Source: Elysia chlorotica (lineage: Eukaryota; Mollusca; Gastropoda; Plakobranchidae). From it: a stretch of 64,000 bases of DNA. Below the pieces are notes generated by a model. The model searched no databases. It had not been told where the DNA came from and was given only the letters and a program-made list of their open reading frames with translations. The stretch spans positions 372,609-436,608 of the forward strand of contig RQTK01000097.1 in NCBI GenBank assembly GCA_003991915.1. The letters are read 5' to 3'. This document shows positions 23,801 to 36,200 of this stretch, one piece after another (positions within the stretch are counted from its first letter, which is position 1; each line of letters begins with the position of its first letter). Both the position numbers and the translations under genes were made by a program.

Positions 23801-26404
23801 TAAATTTATTTGGTAAAGCAATATAGGCTGGGACAGACATGGGATCTAAACATATCGGTTATTTATAAAAGACAACAAAATTAGCATCAGCAAAAGTAGA
23901 CCTAGCTGAAGACCAACATATAGAAGGAAAGACAAAAAAGATCATAAAATTAAAATGACATGGGCATGATTTACACCCAATCAATTCTCTTGCTAAGGCA
24001 AGATATCATTTGTCATCCTATTGTCACTAATTGTGATACAATTTTAAACCCAGGCCTTACAGCTCTTTGTTCAAAGTTATATTCTCTTTCATTGCTTATG
24101 GTGAATAATTGACGTAGTGTCTCTAGACAAGCTTCTGGCAACATTTTAACTTACTGTGTATAATACTCATTTAAAATATAGAGGGCTTGACTTCACATTG
24201 CAAATTTAATGTAATATGAACCGACTGAATGTTTGAAACACAACTGAACTCTTAATTACCCTGGCTTTTCACAGAGATCCACCTGGTAGCCGTCCCCATC
24301 CAGTCACCCAACAAAATGTCTCCCCATCTCCTCCCAAAACCATCACTTACACAACAGGTGAGCTCTTTTGGCTGTGCTTGTGCTCAATTATGGAGAGATA
24401 GTGTTACAATCAAAATGATTTTATTTTTTTTTGTTAATTCCAAAAGTAATTTTGTCTTTGTTGATGAGGACTAATCAATTCACATGAGGAATAAATATCA
24501 CATAAAGAATTAAAAAATAATTTTTACTGTATTACCTGTATTCAGGAAGTTATTTGGAAAGTATTACAGTTGGACAGTTCTTTTTCAAACACTTTTTATG
24601 TGAGCACATTTAATGCGCATAAGCTTTAACCTTTTCTAAACCAATATATTGGTCTTTTTGTTGTTGTTTGTTGCTGTATATTTTTTAGGTCAAAGTAAAG
24701 ATAGTACATTATTTTTGTAATAAAATTTATGTTCTGTACAAAAATAATCTCTAATACGCCACACTTATGTCTATAACAGATTATGTCTTCCCCTGCGAGG
24801 CCACATGTGCTACAGATGGATGCCACATCACCCTGGTCAGCAAAGCGACGCGCTGCTGACTACATGGATGCAGATTATCTGGATGTGTATGTTTTTAGTG
24901 CAGTTTCTTCACCTACAGAATGTCTTTATCATAAATTGAATTGATACATATGTGAGCATCGATTCCTAATACTTGCAGAAGCAATAAAATAATAATCTTG
25001 TGGTTTAGTCAAAACACTATCAAAGTTTCATATGCCTTTTCTTTTTGTCTTCACATCAGGGTATTAATTATTCAAAAAAAGTATATTTAGTCATGAAATA
25101 AAAAAGCATATTTACTTTTTTTTTGTATTCTTCTTCTGCTGTTTTTTTAAAACATAAGATTTTGAGAACATGAAAAAGTTGTTTTGTATTACAAAATTGG
25201 ACTGTACTAAAAGTTCATGTCAGCTTTGCACTTTTAAAATCTTCAAAAGGAAATAGCATTTAAAAGCATGGCCTGTTATCATTATTTCTTTAGGAAAAGG
25301 GGTAAAAAAGGCGACAAGGGCGGCAAAGGTTTGCGGCATTTCTCCATGAAGGTGTGTGAGAAGGTGCAGACCAAAGGTGTTACGTCTTACAATGAGGTCG
25401 CTGACGAGCTGGTGGCAGAGTTTAGTGATCCCAGACACATGGTCTCACCTTCAGATTCGGTTACGGTGAGCCTTTTTTTTTTATATAAAAGATAATTTTA
25501 TATTCCACGCTTTTTGTTAATACTGGTAATGCAATATGATAAAAATGATTGTAATGTTTTTTTAATTTTCTGTTTTTTAAATAATGTTTATATTGTTCAT
25601 ATGGTGCAGGGAAGTAGAAAAAATTAGAAATATTGCAGGAAAAAAACACCGAAAGTAGGTAGGATTTTCAAAAACCAATTTCGCCTGGACAACTTGCAGT
25701 AAAACATACCACAATTTCCAGAGATGAAACATTTAGGTTCATCTTTTGCCAGTTAAAGATTTTCTGTAAAAATAAAGTGGTGGCAAGTCATTGGTCAGTA
25801 AAGATATGTGAAGGATTTAAGTTTTATGCAGGGCTTCCACTCATCCGTGGATACACATATTTTCCGTTGTCTATCGGGGATATCAATTCACTGTGGTTTA
25901 TTAACTTAATTCGTCTAAACAACACCGATTTCGGCGATCTGATTATCCTTACTCAGGTGTGATTAAAACAAAATTTTTTTAGCCCTGGACCCTAGATAAA
26001 AATTAAAAAAAAATTTTTTTTACGAATAAACTGGCCTTTATTTTGTAATTGATATTAATTTTTTTAACAACTGATGCTTGCAGCCGTATGATCAAAAGAA
26101 CATTAGGCGGAGAGTCTATGACGCGCTGAATGTTCTCATGGCCATGAACATTATCTCCAAGGAAAAGAAGGAGATCCGCTGGATTGGTCTGCCCATCAAT
26201 TCTGCTCAAGAGTGTCAACACTTAGAGGTATTCACAATACTGAAATCAGTTAAAAATGTTTGAATTTTTCAAACATTTGAATTTTTATCTTTTTTGTCTC
26301 TTATAACTTTTCTTCAAGTAAAATTAGTTTTTTAAATGTTCGGCATCAGCATATAGGCTATATTGATCATATGATCTAGATCCTATACCAACATCCTTGT
26401 TATA

Positions 26405-26468
<64 letters not shown>

Positions 26469-29400
26469 GCGGATGGCACCCCAGAGTGGGATACCCAGGA
26501 AATGAGGATATGTCCTGTCATGTTCTACTGACACATACTTAGCTGTTTAGGAAAACAAGGTAACCAGAGCAGATCACAGACAAATTAAAAGTTAAAATAT
26601 TTTTTACTTGCTTCATAAGGAAAAGGACATACTGGCAAAATAGTTTAACAGAGGTAAGTGTTGGATTTGTTGAAAATAGTGAAGGATCAGGAGTTGTGGA
26701 GGGGCATGATTGCCAACATTACAAAGCATGGTACTTTTCCCACATTATAGTTTAAACGTTTTAAATTTTATTTTGATTTTTGCAGGTGGAAAAACAGAAA
26801 CGATTAGAAAAGATCAAACAGAAAACCCAGCAACTCCAAGAACTTATTTTACAGGTGAGAATGGTAATGGGCTGATCTTCTTGGTGGGTCAGTTGAAAGA
26901 CAAAGTGGTATCTGTGCTTAAAATTTTATGAAGAACAGCAGCACGTTTTTATATATCATTCTAAATAAAAAAATATACCGTTGTTGAGCTACAGATTTAC
27001 AGAAAATAGTCTACACTCTTGCACACAGCAGTGAAGCATAAAATGTTAAAATGGTAATCTGTTGTTATGCACGCTATGTCTACACAGGTGTGTTACATAC
27101 TCTCACTGAGCAATTAAAAGGTTGGGGACCTTAGTTACGTTATCTCCTAAAACCTCTATCATGACCTCAACCTTCTAAAAGTGATGACTAGGTTCAAGCA
27201 ATGATGGAGACAACTTGCCCCAAAGCATGTGAAGCCTCCCCTCTTTAGTTCAATTGAACAGATGTGTTGCCATCAAACTGCCTATTCAAAGACAGTCATT
27301 TCATATTGACAATTTAAAGTTATTTATTTAACCTCCTTTTCCCCTGTTTTGTCCACAGCAAATAGCATTTAAAAACCTGGTGCAAAGGAACCGAGATCTT
27401 GAGAAATCTCAAGGCCCGCCTGCTGCCAACTCTGCCATCCAATTGCCTTTCATCATAGTCAACACCAGCAAGAAAACTGTCATTGACTGCAGCATATCCA
27501 ATGACAAGTGTGTTTTTTAACTTAGGAAACTCATTTTTGTTGTTTATTGTTTTTGTTCTTAAAGCAGTTGTTGAGTCCTATAGTTACTTTATTTTTTCCT
27601 TTAATTTCTGTTGAGCAATATTTCATTGTTAACAGTGCCTGTTTCATACTGAGTAGCACTGATGGATTATAGGCTAATTATGATTGAAATAGATAACTTG
27701 TTTGCAACAAAACTATGCGAAGTAGGCATCAATTTGGGTATAATATCCTACAAAGGGCATGTAATGTGTATTTCCCCCTCTCAAAACTGACAATAACGCA
27801 TAAGAAATGAACAAATTACTTCTTTCTTTTAAATCAACAATTAAAGATTCAAACATGTATGTCCATAGCAAATTCAGTGCTTTAAGTTTAATGTAATGTT
27901 AACAGTTTTTATTATTTTTTTTTTCTTTCCTTCAGATATGAATACCTGTTCAAATTTGACAACACCTTTGAGATCCACGATGATATTGAAGTGTTGAAAC
28001 GTATGGGCATGGCCTTCGGCTTGGAACGGGGACAGTGTACGCCCCAAGACCTGGCTCGGGCCTCAAAAATGGTGCCTAAATCTCTGGAGTCTTATGTTTC
28101 AGGTTGGTAACTCTCCTTTTCAGTTGAAGTACACCTTGAATTTGGTTTTAGTAAATAATTGTTGTCTGAAGTTTAAAAAAAACGGTCTGTTACTTCAATT
28201 ATGCCAAATTACAGGATATCTCACAATTTCAATTTTTTTTTTAAAGTTTCAAGACTATCTCAGCTCAGGATAAATGCCCCCGAATAATGAATGAATTATA
28301 AAAAAAGTTCCTTAGGTTTTAGGACCCACTTCCAAAACACTAATTTATAACTTAATTTGTAAGTAATTTGTAGATTAATGTTAATACATTAATACAATAT
28401 CTAAAAGTTTTTTTTTAAACTTTTTTTCTTGGACAAGTTACACATATGTTAAGTATAATCATACAGCTAAAGACTTCATGCCTAGGACTAGTTTTCAAAA
28501 AAATGTTTTTCCCCTTAGATACTAAGGATACGACTAAGAAAGAAGAAAACAATAAAAGGGGCTCTAATGCAGTATAATTGGCTGTCTTATTACATGTTTC
28601 AATGTTTTAATTCTGCTTCACACTATATTTACCTTTTCTGTAGACATGGCCAACAACTCCACCCCCTTCCAATCCAGTGCTGTTAGACCCATTGATCCGG
28701 CGTCAGCACAAGCACAGCAAGCAAGGTTTGTGCTGAAAAGGGTCCTAGAATCTGTTTCAAAAAAATAAATGTATTTCCTTATCTGAGGCTTGTCGGAATG
28801 GTTGCCTATGTGGATTTAATCTTATTTATCTAGTCTGAGGTGGATCACCCACTCACTCACTCACATTGTTCACTTTGCAATTAGAGGGATTGAATCTCTT
28901 AAAGTTTGAATAAAAACCAGGAGATTGCCTTCCACCTGTATATAACAAGAAGTTGATGCTGTGTGAGTTAATAAAGTTGCTTTTAAAATCACTAAAAATG
29001 GTTGATGTTGAGAAAAAGATATTTTTAAACTTTTGTTTTTTTAGGGTTAATAACTATATCGTTTAACTTATACGAAAAAAAGTAACCTTTGCCCCATACT
29101 CTTTGAGAAAGTGTTGAAGAACGAGGAGTTAGGGTCCTGATTGTCTTTGGCAAACAGCATTCGTGGTTGCCATTACTTTCCTCGCTGCACTTTATTTTTT
29201 CCATTACTCAAGATTTTAGCTATTGTGTTAGGTTGACACAGGGGATCTAGAATTTTTTTTTGTAATGTTGGGGGGGATAAAACCCTGCACCTTCACAATG
29301 GTGGCCCAAGGCCTGAATCATTGCACCACAGAAAAAAAAAATGTGTGTATGTTAGAAAAATGTTTATTTTTTTATTTATAGAATTTTTCTTACCATATCC

Positions 29401-29692
29401 CTTTGTTTTCTACAGATACCAGCAACAATCATCTACCTCACAATCTACCTCATCGGCAACCTCCCTGCTAGGCCTACCCGGCTCCTCCGCGTCATCCTCT
29501 GCAGATGGTGCCTCCACAACTGCGACGGACCGTGAAGTGTTGCGGGCCATGTCCCTCTCACGGCAGTCGAGCCTGGCCTCCCTTGTCGACCAGAACTCCA
29601 GGGGCGCTGCCACAGACACGCCCTCTGTCTACTCGGAAGATGACGAGGACGACTCAGACTCTGATCGCTCTAGTCCTGTTGACTTGGGATGA
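5738..29692 (+). CDS. TFDP: Transcription factor Dp (E2F dimerization partner), 12 coding exons
   Basis: DP proteins pair with E2F and bind E2F sites in the nucleus to control S-phase genes. Coding exons: 5738-5783, 8551-8669, 22567-22627, 24275-24357, 24780-24886, 25294-25465, 26084-26227, 26786-26854, 27359-27507, 27936-28102, 28644-28725, 29416-29692. All are GT-AG with matching phases and give 491 residues. Exons 6-7 encode the winged-helix DNA-binding domain (about residues 149-233: [27 protein letters not shown], the RRVYD motif at 205-209, KEIRWIGLP). Exon 8 begins the coiled-coil dimerization segment ([18 protein letters not shown]). Exons 9-10 encode the DP-conserved domain ([39 protein letters not shown]). 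The C-terminus is Ser-rich with an acidic patch ([11 protein letters not shown]). The N-terminal region (exons 1-5) is much less conserved. The chosen ATG sits in gaggagATGGCG. The core is nearly identical to vertebrate TFDP1/2; an invertebrate would usually have one such gene. Confidence 0.95.
5937..6116. repeat. GATCTA/TCTAGA palindrome-rich low-complexity cluster
   Basis: Dense repetition of agatct, tagatc and tctaga words, many in perfect tandem (agatctagatctagat). The unit is self-complementary, so the strand is meaningless. Similar short runs occur at 39784-39803 and 53470-53515. Confidence 0.85.
6462..6722 (+). repeat. tRNA-derived SINE, copy 1
   Basis: The head reads like a degraded tRNA with a B box (gtggttcgagccctgg). 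It is followed by ccactactggttgggtcagtg, a body with gaggcaggagtcatg and cacataaaattgtcagac, then the shared domain cttggggcccatccacaa with tatagcctac, ending attaaaccaactcaac. The same order occurs at 48984-49227 and, with variation, at 48529-48712, 15548-15786 and 38596-38863 (minus). It lies within TFDP intron 1. Confidence 0.8.
10438..10523. other. Assembly gap (86 Ns)
   Basis: Run of N characters. It is immediately preceded by a GA tract and a long G run (about 10413-10427), a sequence type that often stops assembly. The true gap length is unknown. Confidence 0.99.
12144..12189. repeat. Poly-T tract
   Basis: 46 consecutive T residues. It could be the A tail of a minus-strand retroposed sequence or simple slippage; the flanks do not show a recognisable element. 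Confidence 0.95.
13631..14851 (+). CDS. Serine-rich acidic ORF; candidate alternative first coding exon of TFDP
   Basis: Uninterrupted 406-codon ORF, GC-richer than its surroundings and far longer than chance ORFs in this AT-rich DNA. An in-frame TGA at 13622 fixes ATG 13631 as the first possible start; M93 (13907) is an alternative. A donor (gtaaga) at 14810 falls exactly after codon 393, phase 0. TFDP exon 3 also starts in phase 0, so splicing would give ...SPNGKQIV then [10 protein letters not shown] with no frame break. The protein has no recognised domain. It is Ser/Asp-rich ([31 protein letters not shown]; runs such as [11 protein letters not shown]) with a DSGIDS motif at 381-386 and looks intrinsically disordered. 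A good acceptor (ttctgtttag) ends at 13609. Inclusion as an internal exon would hit a stop from either exon 1 or exon 2, so it could only be a first coding exon. Alternatively it belongs to a nested unrelated gene, or the contig is misjoined here. No homologue is recognised. Confidence 0.5.
   Translation: MMSNKPSNPLDTHAGSHIGATCGNRFNPRLALPRPRVHILARPSRASPTTEARSNANQPRRQPVTFSTASRNLLKDFRSVTAPERPRATKLSMSETLHSEEAVTVGVINVNANQKKNPGHFTSTNPNASSRCRKSRLEVLLSLSDDDDDGDSSVSLRCDPNLNTVSFGGRGRAALALGGSASSEDVSAQEMGMIHHPSPVLPMCDSDEDNINDLEAMYEHGMGEPPCPDSGLGQELSDSSSSLMDADMISLFSGSSGSSGSSSCCGSLSPSPWEETIDFTSSPLMVDTVGGDAADFPDSSSSKTPKKSAISACSVDSDHVPNDTKRGSSCVSRGRRQDVSGIRVGWKPLVESRGFTGPDTLRQTGHLGQIMTTAVAGASPDSGIDSPNGKQIVVRFWCLILCFSLS
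13688..13790 (+). repeat. tRNA-like SINE head inside the 13631-14851 ORF
   Basis: Sequence gtggcaaccggttcaacc (A-box-like), then ctcgcactaccaaggccg, then cgggttcacatcctggcccg (B-box-like), followed by tcccactactg, matches the order of tRNA-derived SINE heads elsewhere in the window. It would encode about residues 20-53 of the ORF, ahead of Met93. Confidence 0.6.
15548..15786 (+). repeat. tRNA-derived SINE, copy 2
   Basis: Head with gcgcaagtagtagagcgttgg and B box ctggttcgaatcccacagtc, then cccctactggttgggtcgg, a shortened body, ttggggtccgtccgcgatat and a final aaaccaactgttga. It is the same architecture as the 6462-6722 copy and closest in its head to the minus-strand copy at 38596-38863. 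Confidence 0.75.
18580..18645. repeat. (CT)n microsatellite
   Basis: Long near-perfect CT dinucleotide tract in TFDP intron 2. Confidence 0.95.
19468..19521. repeat. (CT)n microsatellite
   Basis: Near-perfect CT tract in TFDP intron 2; it generates the Ser/Leu run of the spurious 147-aa ORF here. Confidence 0.95.
19864..19938. repeat. (CT)n microsatellite, interrupted
   Basis: CT tract interrupted by a short C run and a TA step. Confidence 0.95.
20801..20868. repeat. Poly-C then (TC)n microsatellite
   Basis: A C run passes directly into a long TC tract. Confidence 0.95.
22240..22378 (-). repeat. tRNA-like SINE head, minus strand
   Basis: Read on the minus strand it shows ggtagagcatggcatgcc followed by gctggttcagtaccctg, an A box and B box at normal spacing, in the same arrangement as the other SINE heads here. 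It lies just upstream of TFDP exon 3. Confidence 0.5.
26407..26468. repeat. (TTA)n microsatellite
   Basis: About 20 tandem TTA units in TFDP intron 7. Confidence 0.95.
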
Positions 29693-30270
29693 AGGGTATG
29701 AATGATGATGGATGTTAGCGTGAGGGGGCGGGTAGGGCAGTGAAAGTGGGCAGGTTGAAGGAACAGAGGTTGTCATATATAATCCTATTCAGCTCTTTTT
29801 GTGTGTGTGGATGATAGTGGAATAGAGAGAGAGAAATAGTTGCTTGTTGTCATTGATTGAAAGAGGGTGGGTTAATATGTAATTGAATGGTCCAGACAGT
29901 TAGCCAAATTTAAATTGTGTGTGTGTGTGTGTCGTTGTTCGTGATCTACAACTATTTTGACATTGGTAAAGAGTAAGTCATCAGGCTTTGTTTGATTTTT
30001 TTTCTGTACCAGTACTTTTTTGTGTATGTTTATGTTCTCATATATAGAAATTCTTTTTGGTGAAACATCCCCTTTCAAAGCTACATTTGGAAACATTCAA
30101 TGATGAAATACATGGTTTTCAACTCCATGGATTTTTGTAAACAAACTTAAAACATTTGTCATTCAAGCCTGCAGTTCCTTCATTCTTGTGTGTATCATGA
30201 AACTGACTTGCATTTTTATAAGTTATGAATGGAAATTGATAATAAATGATTGTAATTCCTAAGAGTTGTT
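29693..30270 (+). other. Probable TFDP 3' UTR
   Basis: Sequence following the TFDP stop codon, AT-rich with a GT microsatellite near 29919-29933. The first canonical polyadenylation hexamer is at 30241. Longer 3' UTR isoforms ending at later AATAAA sites (for example about 32247) cannot be excluded. Confidence 0.5.
30241..30246 (+). terminator. Candidate TFDP polyadenylation signal AATAAA
   Basis: The hexamer aataaa occurs about 550 bases after the stop codon, with a GT-rich segment (gagttgttgatgcttg) about 20 bases downstream, the usual arrangement for cleavage and polyadenylation. Confidence 0.5.
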
Positions 30271-33200
30271 GATGCTTGAAATAATAACAAATATTTATCT
30301 CTGAATAGATAGATCAGATTTATTCTTCATTTTAAAAAAATTTCAGTGCGTGTATGTCTTGTTTTAGAAACAGTCTCTAGATATCCTGTGAAGCTTTTTG
30401 CCATTCTGTTATTTTCCATGGCATATCCTTTTTTTTTTTTTTTTAGATATACTTATGTGCAGAGTAATTTAAGCTTTAGGTACAATATAGAGCCAAGATT
30501 GATTTAAACCAATAGAAGTCTTTAACTGGGAGATGACAAAAGAGGAGCAATAGGGCACCCAAAATACATGGAAAACTAGCCCTTGGTTTTATCTCTATTT
30601 AAATTGTCTATATTTTTTATTATGCTGACTCAAAATTTCTGCTACTTGACGGGCTCCCATTGTTTTTAAATGTTTTCACTCAGCACATTACCATGAATTT
30701 GTGATGTGAACAGGTAATAATAGTGGAAGATTTAAAGTGTGACATCGTTCAATGCCACATGTTACATTGAATTCATTTTTTCTATGTATTAGCTTTAGTG
30801 ATACATAGTAAGACAAGTTGTTTCTTGTAAATTATGTAACAAGAAAAATTACTTTTTAATAATTCCTACAAGCTTTTCCAAAGTAATGGCATTCTTTATA
30901 AAATCATTACTATTTGATACAAAAAATGTAAAATGGCTTTCTGTGCTTCATAGGTTTATCACGGTTTTTACTTCTAGTCTACAAATTAAACCCTTGTTAG
31001 CTTTTCAAGCTTTGTTTAAAACATATATTTCTTTGGTGTTTCAATCTTTTTTTGTAAACTTTCTCTTTTACTGTATCTTTTGAATTTGTAAACCTAGAAG
31101 TTGACACTGTTTGTTCATGAAACCATAATTGTTCTTTACTTGCTCATTGCTTCAATAAGGCAGCTATCTGAGTTCCCAGCACCTCAAAATATCTGAGATA
31201 CTTATTGCAGAAACTCATGCATAAAGCAACGGCATTGCTTTTTCTTTATGGCTAACATTTCTGTAAATTTTTGTGGGCCTTAAGTATATTTTGTAAACCC
31301 GTTGATAATATTGGGAAAATGCTTTGATATAAATATCACATTCACTTTTGATGCTAAGTTTTACAAATTTATCAACAGCAAAAGAAAACAAAAACTAAGA
31401 TTGTGGGTAAAAATATTTCAGTCTTGAATTACTTTCTGCATGTAACAAACCAAAATGGGAGGTTAAGAAAACTGATAGTAGTAAAATTAATTGTACTTGA
31501 ACTGTCCCCTGTTGACACATTACAAGTTGTTCAGCGCAGAAAGATCTTGGTTTTATCAAGAGGTACTTAAGTTCTTTTTTTTTTATTTGTACAGCCTATT
31601 TTCAAACAATTATCATTTGATAAATGCATAACATTCTTATTATTTTATATTCAGCTTAGTCTGACGCTTAAAACATTTATCTGTTTTTGATTTATTACTT
31701 ATTGGTATTTTTGTTTTGTTTTTGTATTATGGATATTCAGTTGCATAAAATGATCTATCAAATAGTGCAAAAAAACATCAAGTGCGCAGAGCTTGATATC
31801 TTGTATTTTTTTAGATATATGTCATTATGAAAATATTTCAAGGGACCATTCCAAATACATTAAAAAGATTGAAGGAGCTAAAATGTACTAAAGTTTACCA
31901 ATCCAGTTTTTGTGGCAGCCAATTTGTAATAGGCTGTCTATTTCACATGTGAGATATAGGTGATGCCCATGAAGAGTTTGCTTCATGGGTCAACACGTAG
32001 TTCTAATTATGTGTTGACATCCTCCGCTTTCCTTCCTGATATTTGACCAATTCAAATGTTTTTCAATCAAAGACTTTACACTGTCCAAGTGTAGAAGCGC
32101 TTCTAATTCAGATTGTGAAATATTTTGTGCCTCGAGAAACAGTGTGGGCTGTGAACTGAAATTTTGAACATCCCTGCAATGCTTGTTGAAGGCTGTTTAT
32201 TTCAGATTATGCTACTTTTCATTTTGCCCTTCTCTTGAATTTATTCAATAAATTTATTTGGGCAAGAATGTTATTCATATAACAAGTCCTTAGTCTAAAC
32301 CTCCAATGTTTGGCTTTTCTGAAATATGCAATTGTGCAGTAAAACATTCTTTACGGTTTACCCTATGTGATGTTGGGAGGTGGTGTGCACCTTTGTGAGA
32401 AGTGCCCTTACACTCAGAACATGTTTTGCATCTATTTGAATCACATGCTCCTGGGATACGTTTCAACAAACCTACTCTTTCCAGATTGGACCTTGATCAT
32501 TTGGAATTGATTAGTTCTTTATCTTACACAATTGGCAAAATGTTCTCCTTGGACACTGTATTCTAATTTGTTTGGTTTTTGTGATGGCTTTAAATCTTGA
32601 TGTCCATATTATTTCCACCCGTTGATCTTAGGTAGGAAGGAAGGGAAAATAAAATTGTCTATTTTTCCTCCTGACATGTGCCAAAGTCAGGTTCTGTCAC
32701 TTTTATTTACCAGGTTCAGCATTTGAATGTTTTTTTTCTTTTTGTTTTCTTTTTTGGGGGGAGGAGGAGGAAGGGAAGACTGTTTCAACTTCAAGCAGGT
32801 AACGGCAACGTTTTGAGCTCATGACTAGAATTTTTTTTATGACATGTCATTCTGTGTGGTAGGAGTGTCCGGAGAAAGTCCTGACTACATCTGTGGCTGT
32901 GATAAAACTTATACTATATTATTATTAGTTTAAATTATTGCTAGATTTATCTTGCTGTCCAAATTTTCAATGAATGATCAAAGAGACTGCTTATCGCGTA
33001 ATCAAAGCTTAGGAGGCACCATTTTGAAAACGTTTGTTCCACACTTACGTATGTCATGCCATCAAAATAATGAAGAAATTAAGTTGAGAAAATTATTATG
33101 CCTTTTTTTCCATTAGAAAATGAAATTCACAAGTAAAGTAAATTTATATTAGATTGAGTAATGGACTAATTGTAAATTTGCAGTAATTTTTTTTTTTTCG

Positions 33201-36200
33201 TACAATGCTTAGAAAATTTTTAACTTTTCTGTAATTGAAGAATGATTGAGCTTTACTTAACAATCTCTTTTGTCCGTTCCATTTATGAGGGCAGTTGGCC
33301 TGTAAATATTACACATTTTTAAATGGACTGCTTGAGGCAGAGTTTGTGATGATCTACGAATGTTTGTAAATTCTTCTATCATGTGCAGTCCGTTCCCGTG
33401 GATACATAAAGTTACTTCATATTTATTTGGGGAGGAACGAAGAGTTGTTTAGTTTATTCAGGTAAGCTTTTGTAAACTATGTCTGAGGACTATGTCATAG
33501 TTGACTCTTTAATTTTTTTGTTCTTTGTTTTGTTCTGATTTTTTGTGGTTTATCCATAAAATAAGTATTTGGAACACCCTTAAGCTTTTGTCTCATGTAC
33601 CTACATATCAAGAACTATATGGACATCTGGACCCTTGAATCGTACCTCCAAATAGGTCCTGAGAAGATTAATCTCATGTGTAAATGTGTGTATAGCCCTG
33701 TATGACGCGACCACATATAGCTCTGGAACTCTCAGTCTCTGTTATCTTATCTTGATACAACTTATGGTAATGCTGAGAAACTTGAAAGAAAAATGTTTCC
33801 TTAGTGGTACTGGTTGTGTATCTGAAACCACAAAACTTCTATGTTGTTTGTTGTGGGAAAGGGGGGGTGGGGGTCGTTTTTCAAATATTAATTAGACATG
33901 CTTTACCTAATTTGTTGCACTTATTTCTCTCCGCTTGAATTATTGTAAGTTCACCATAACCTGCAGCTATCACAAATTTTTATAGAATTACCAGTCAAGA
34001 TGCAAAACAATGCATGACGTTGCTTGTGAAAGACTGATCAAATGAAATAAAAATGTTAGAAACAAGCATGTAGGCAGTTGCTAGATGGCACTAAAAAGTT
34101 AAAGCAGATCGGGAACCCTGCCTGAATATAAAGAGGTATAAAATTGAGTTAATATAGTACATGTATCAAACGACTGGTTTTTCACCCTTTAATTAGACTA
34201 ACCAAAATGTTTATCTCGTTTCAAATTAATGTATTAAAGTTTTTGTTTTTGATTTTTAATATTCTTGTAAATTTAACTTCTCTTTTTAAAAACAGTTTTT
34301 GACTTGTACAAAACAATTCATGATCGAAACAAATATGTTGTTTGATTTGAGACTTTTATCTTCCTGTTTATATGAATATATAATTCTATTAATCATATCC
34401 CTCTTGAATTGTCCTTAGTTTGTTCTAAATCATACTGAAGGAACTGCGACTTAAAAAGTCCCGTGATTTGTATAATTTACATCTTTGAACCATTTCTCTA
34501 TATATTTACCCTGCAGCTTCAACCTTTATGTGAAAAGGAGACAGAGAGACTGTGAGTGATAAAGAGATCCCATTTGTACTAAGTCCTGTAATCTGTTGAT
34601 GCAAAGCCAACTTGTGTAATTGTTGTGTTTTTAAAAGCTGTTCACTGTATTTTTTTGTTTGCATAGCTGAGATGGATAAAGCCTTGAGGCTGATAATGTT
34701 TTACTTATGCATCACCTCTGAGAATGTTAAGTGCTGATTATCTTGTCAATTTTTTCCCCATACTACATATACCACATGATCGGTGCAAGTGTAGTGTTGT
34801 TTGACAAATAGAAAATCTTGATATGAGAGAGTGCTTAGAGTAGGTTAAGGAAAGGGGGAAGGGGGAAAATATATGATGTAAATTTGGGGGGGCGTAGCTT
34901 TATTTTGTTGCATTTTGTTGTAATTACAGCTGGCCCCATAAGAAGAGATTGAGAGAAAACTGACAAAGAACTTAGTTCTTTTAAATATGTTTTATATTCT
35001 ATTTATACATAAAATTTAAAAAATTATGTCACGTTAAGTGTCTGTAAAATACTGAATACTGGATACTGAGGAAAACTAACAGGGGTTTATGTTGGTGACT
35101 GTTTTGCCTTTAAATGAAACAGGTAAAGCTTTGCAACAGTGCTTTTGGAAAAGTTAAAAGTAGCAAGAACATAAATTTCTGTTAATTGATTGTTCTCAGC
35201 ATCAATGATAGAAATTAAAGCTAAACAGTGTTTGAATTGGCACTGAAAGCTACTGTAGCTGTGAAAAAAAAAAAGGCCCTACATGTATGAGTCTTCGCTC
35301 TCTCAGTTGAAACAGTTTGAGTTTGTGTGACAGTGGTGTAAAATGAATACTTGTACTTGTACTTGCTGATATCTACAAAATGCTTGGAGCCTGACTCTGA
35401 TCCTCTTCAGAATCAATCTCTACACCTGTGGCAAAAAAGTAGAATTATTTTTCTAATGTTATTCACGTCTCATAAGTGCCTTGGAACTATCTGTGGTACA
35501 ACCTGGATCCGATCCATCCCAAATTGTTTGTTCTATGAAGTCAGAGGTCAGAATCGTACTTGTGGGGTGTTACTAGAGAGTAGATTTTTTGCAATGCTGA
35601 AAAGAACAAGCTCACTCATTACATAAGGCGTAATTATTTAAAAATATATGTTAGAAAAAAAATATAGACATTGATCTAGGAAACTTGACACATGTTGGGG
35701 AAGACCAATCTAAGATATATCGTTTTATTTAAAAAAAAAATACTTTAAGTCAATCAATGTCCTTGTAACTTTAATTTATGACTGCCTTATATATGAAGTT
35801 AAGTGGTACATTTCGGTTTGAATGTCTAGAATTCACTCACCATTATCCTGAGCCTTATTTTACCATCTTGCCACACATTGTGGTTTAAATGGAGATTTGT
35901 AGGGGGTATTACATGATTTTAGGAATATCAATGGGACCATGGGGTTGGGATCAATTATGATAAAAAATACAGGAATATGTTTCTTGCTTGTATACATTAT
36001 GTACATAAAACGGAGAAATATACTGATTACATTTCCTTTTTTTTTTTTATTTGCTTTCACCACATCCATTGGAATGTAACAATAGCATGTGTTGTGTTTT
36101 TTTCTTTCTGTAAAATCATTGTTTTTTATAGTTAAAATGAAAACTTAAAAACCTGTACCTCTGAACTAAACTCAATGCAAATGGCCTGCTGTCTTCCTCT

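Noticed and set aside
35351-35626. 91-aa ORF as a possible gene in the long intergenic region
   Set aside because: No domain, no promoter or splice context, and the composition equals the surroundings.
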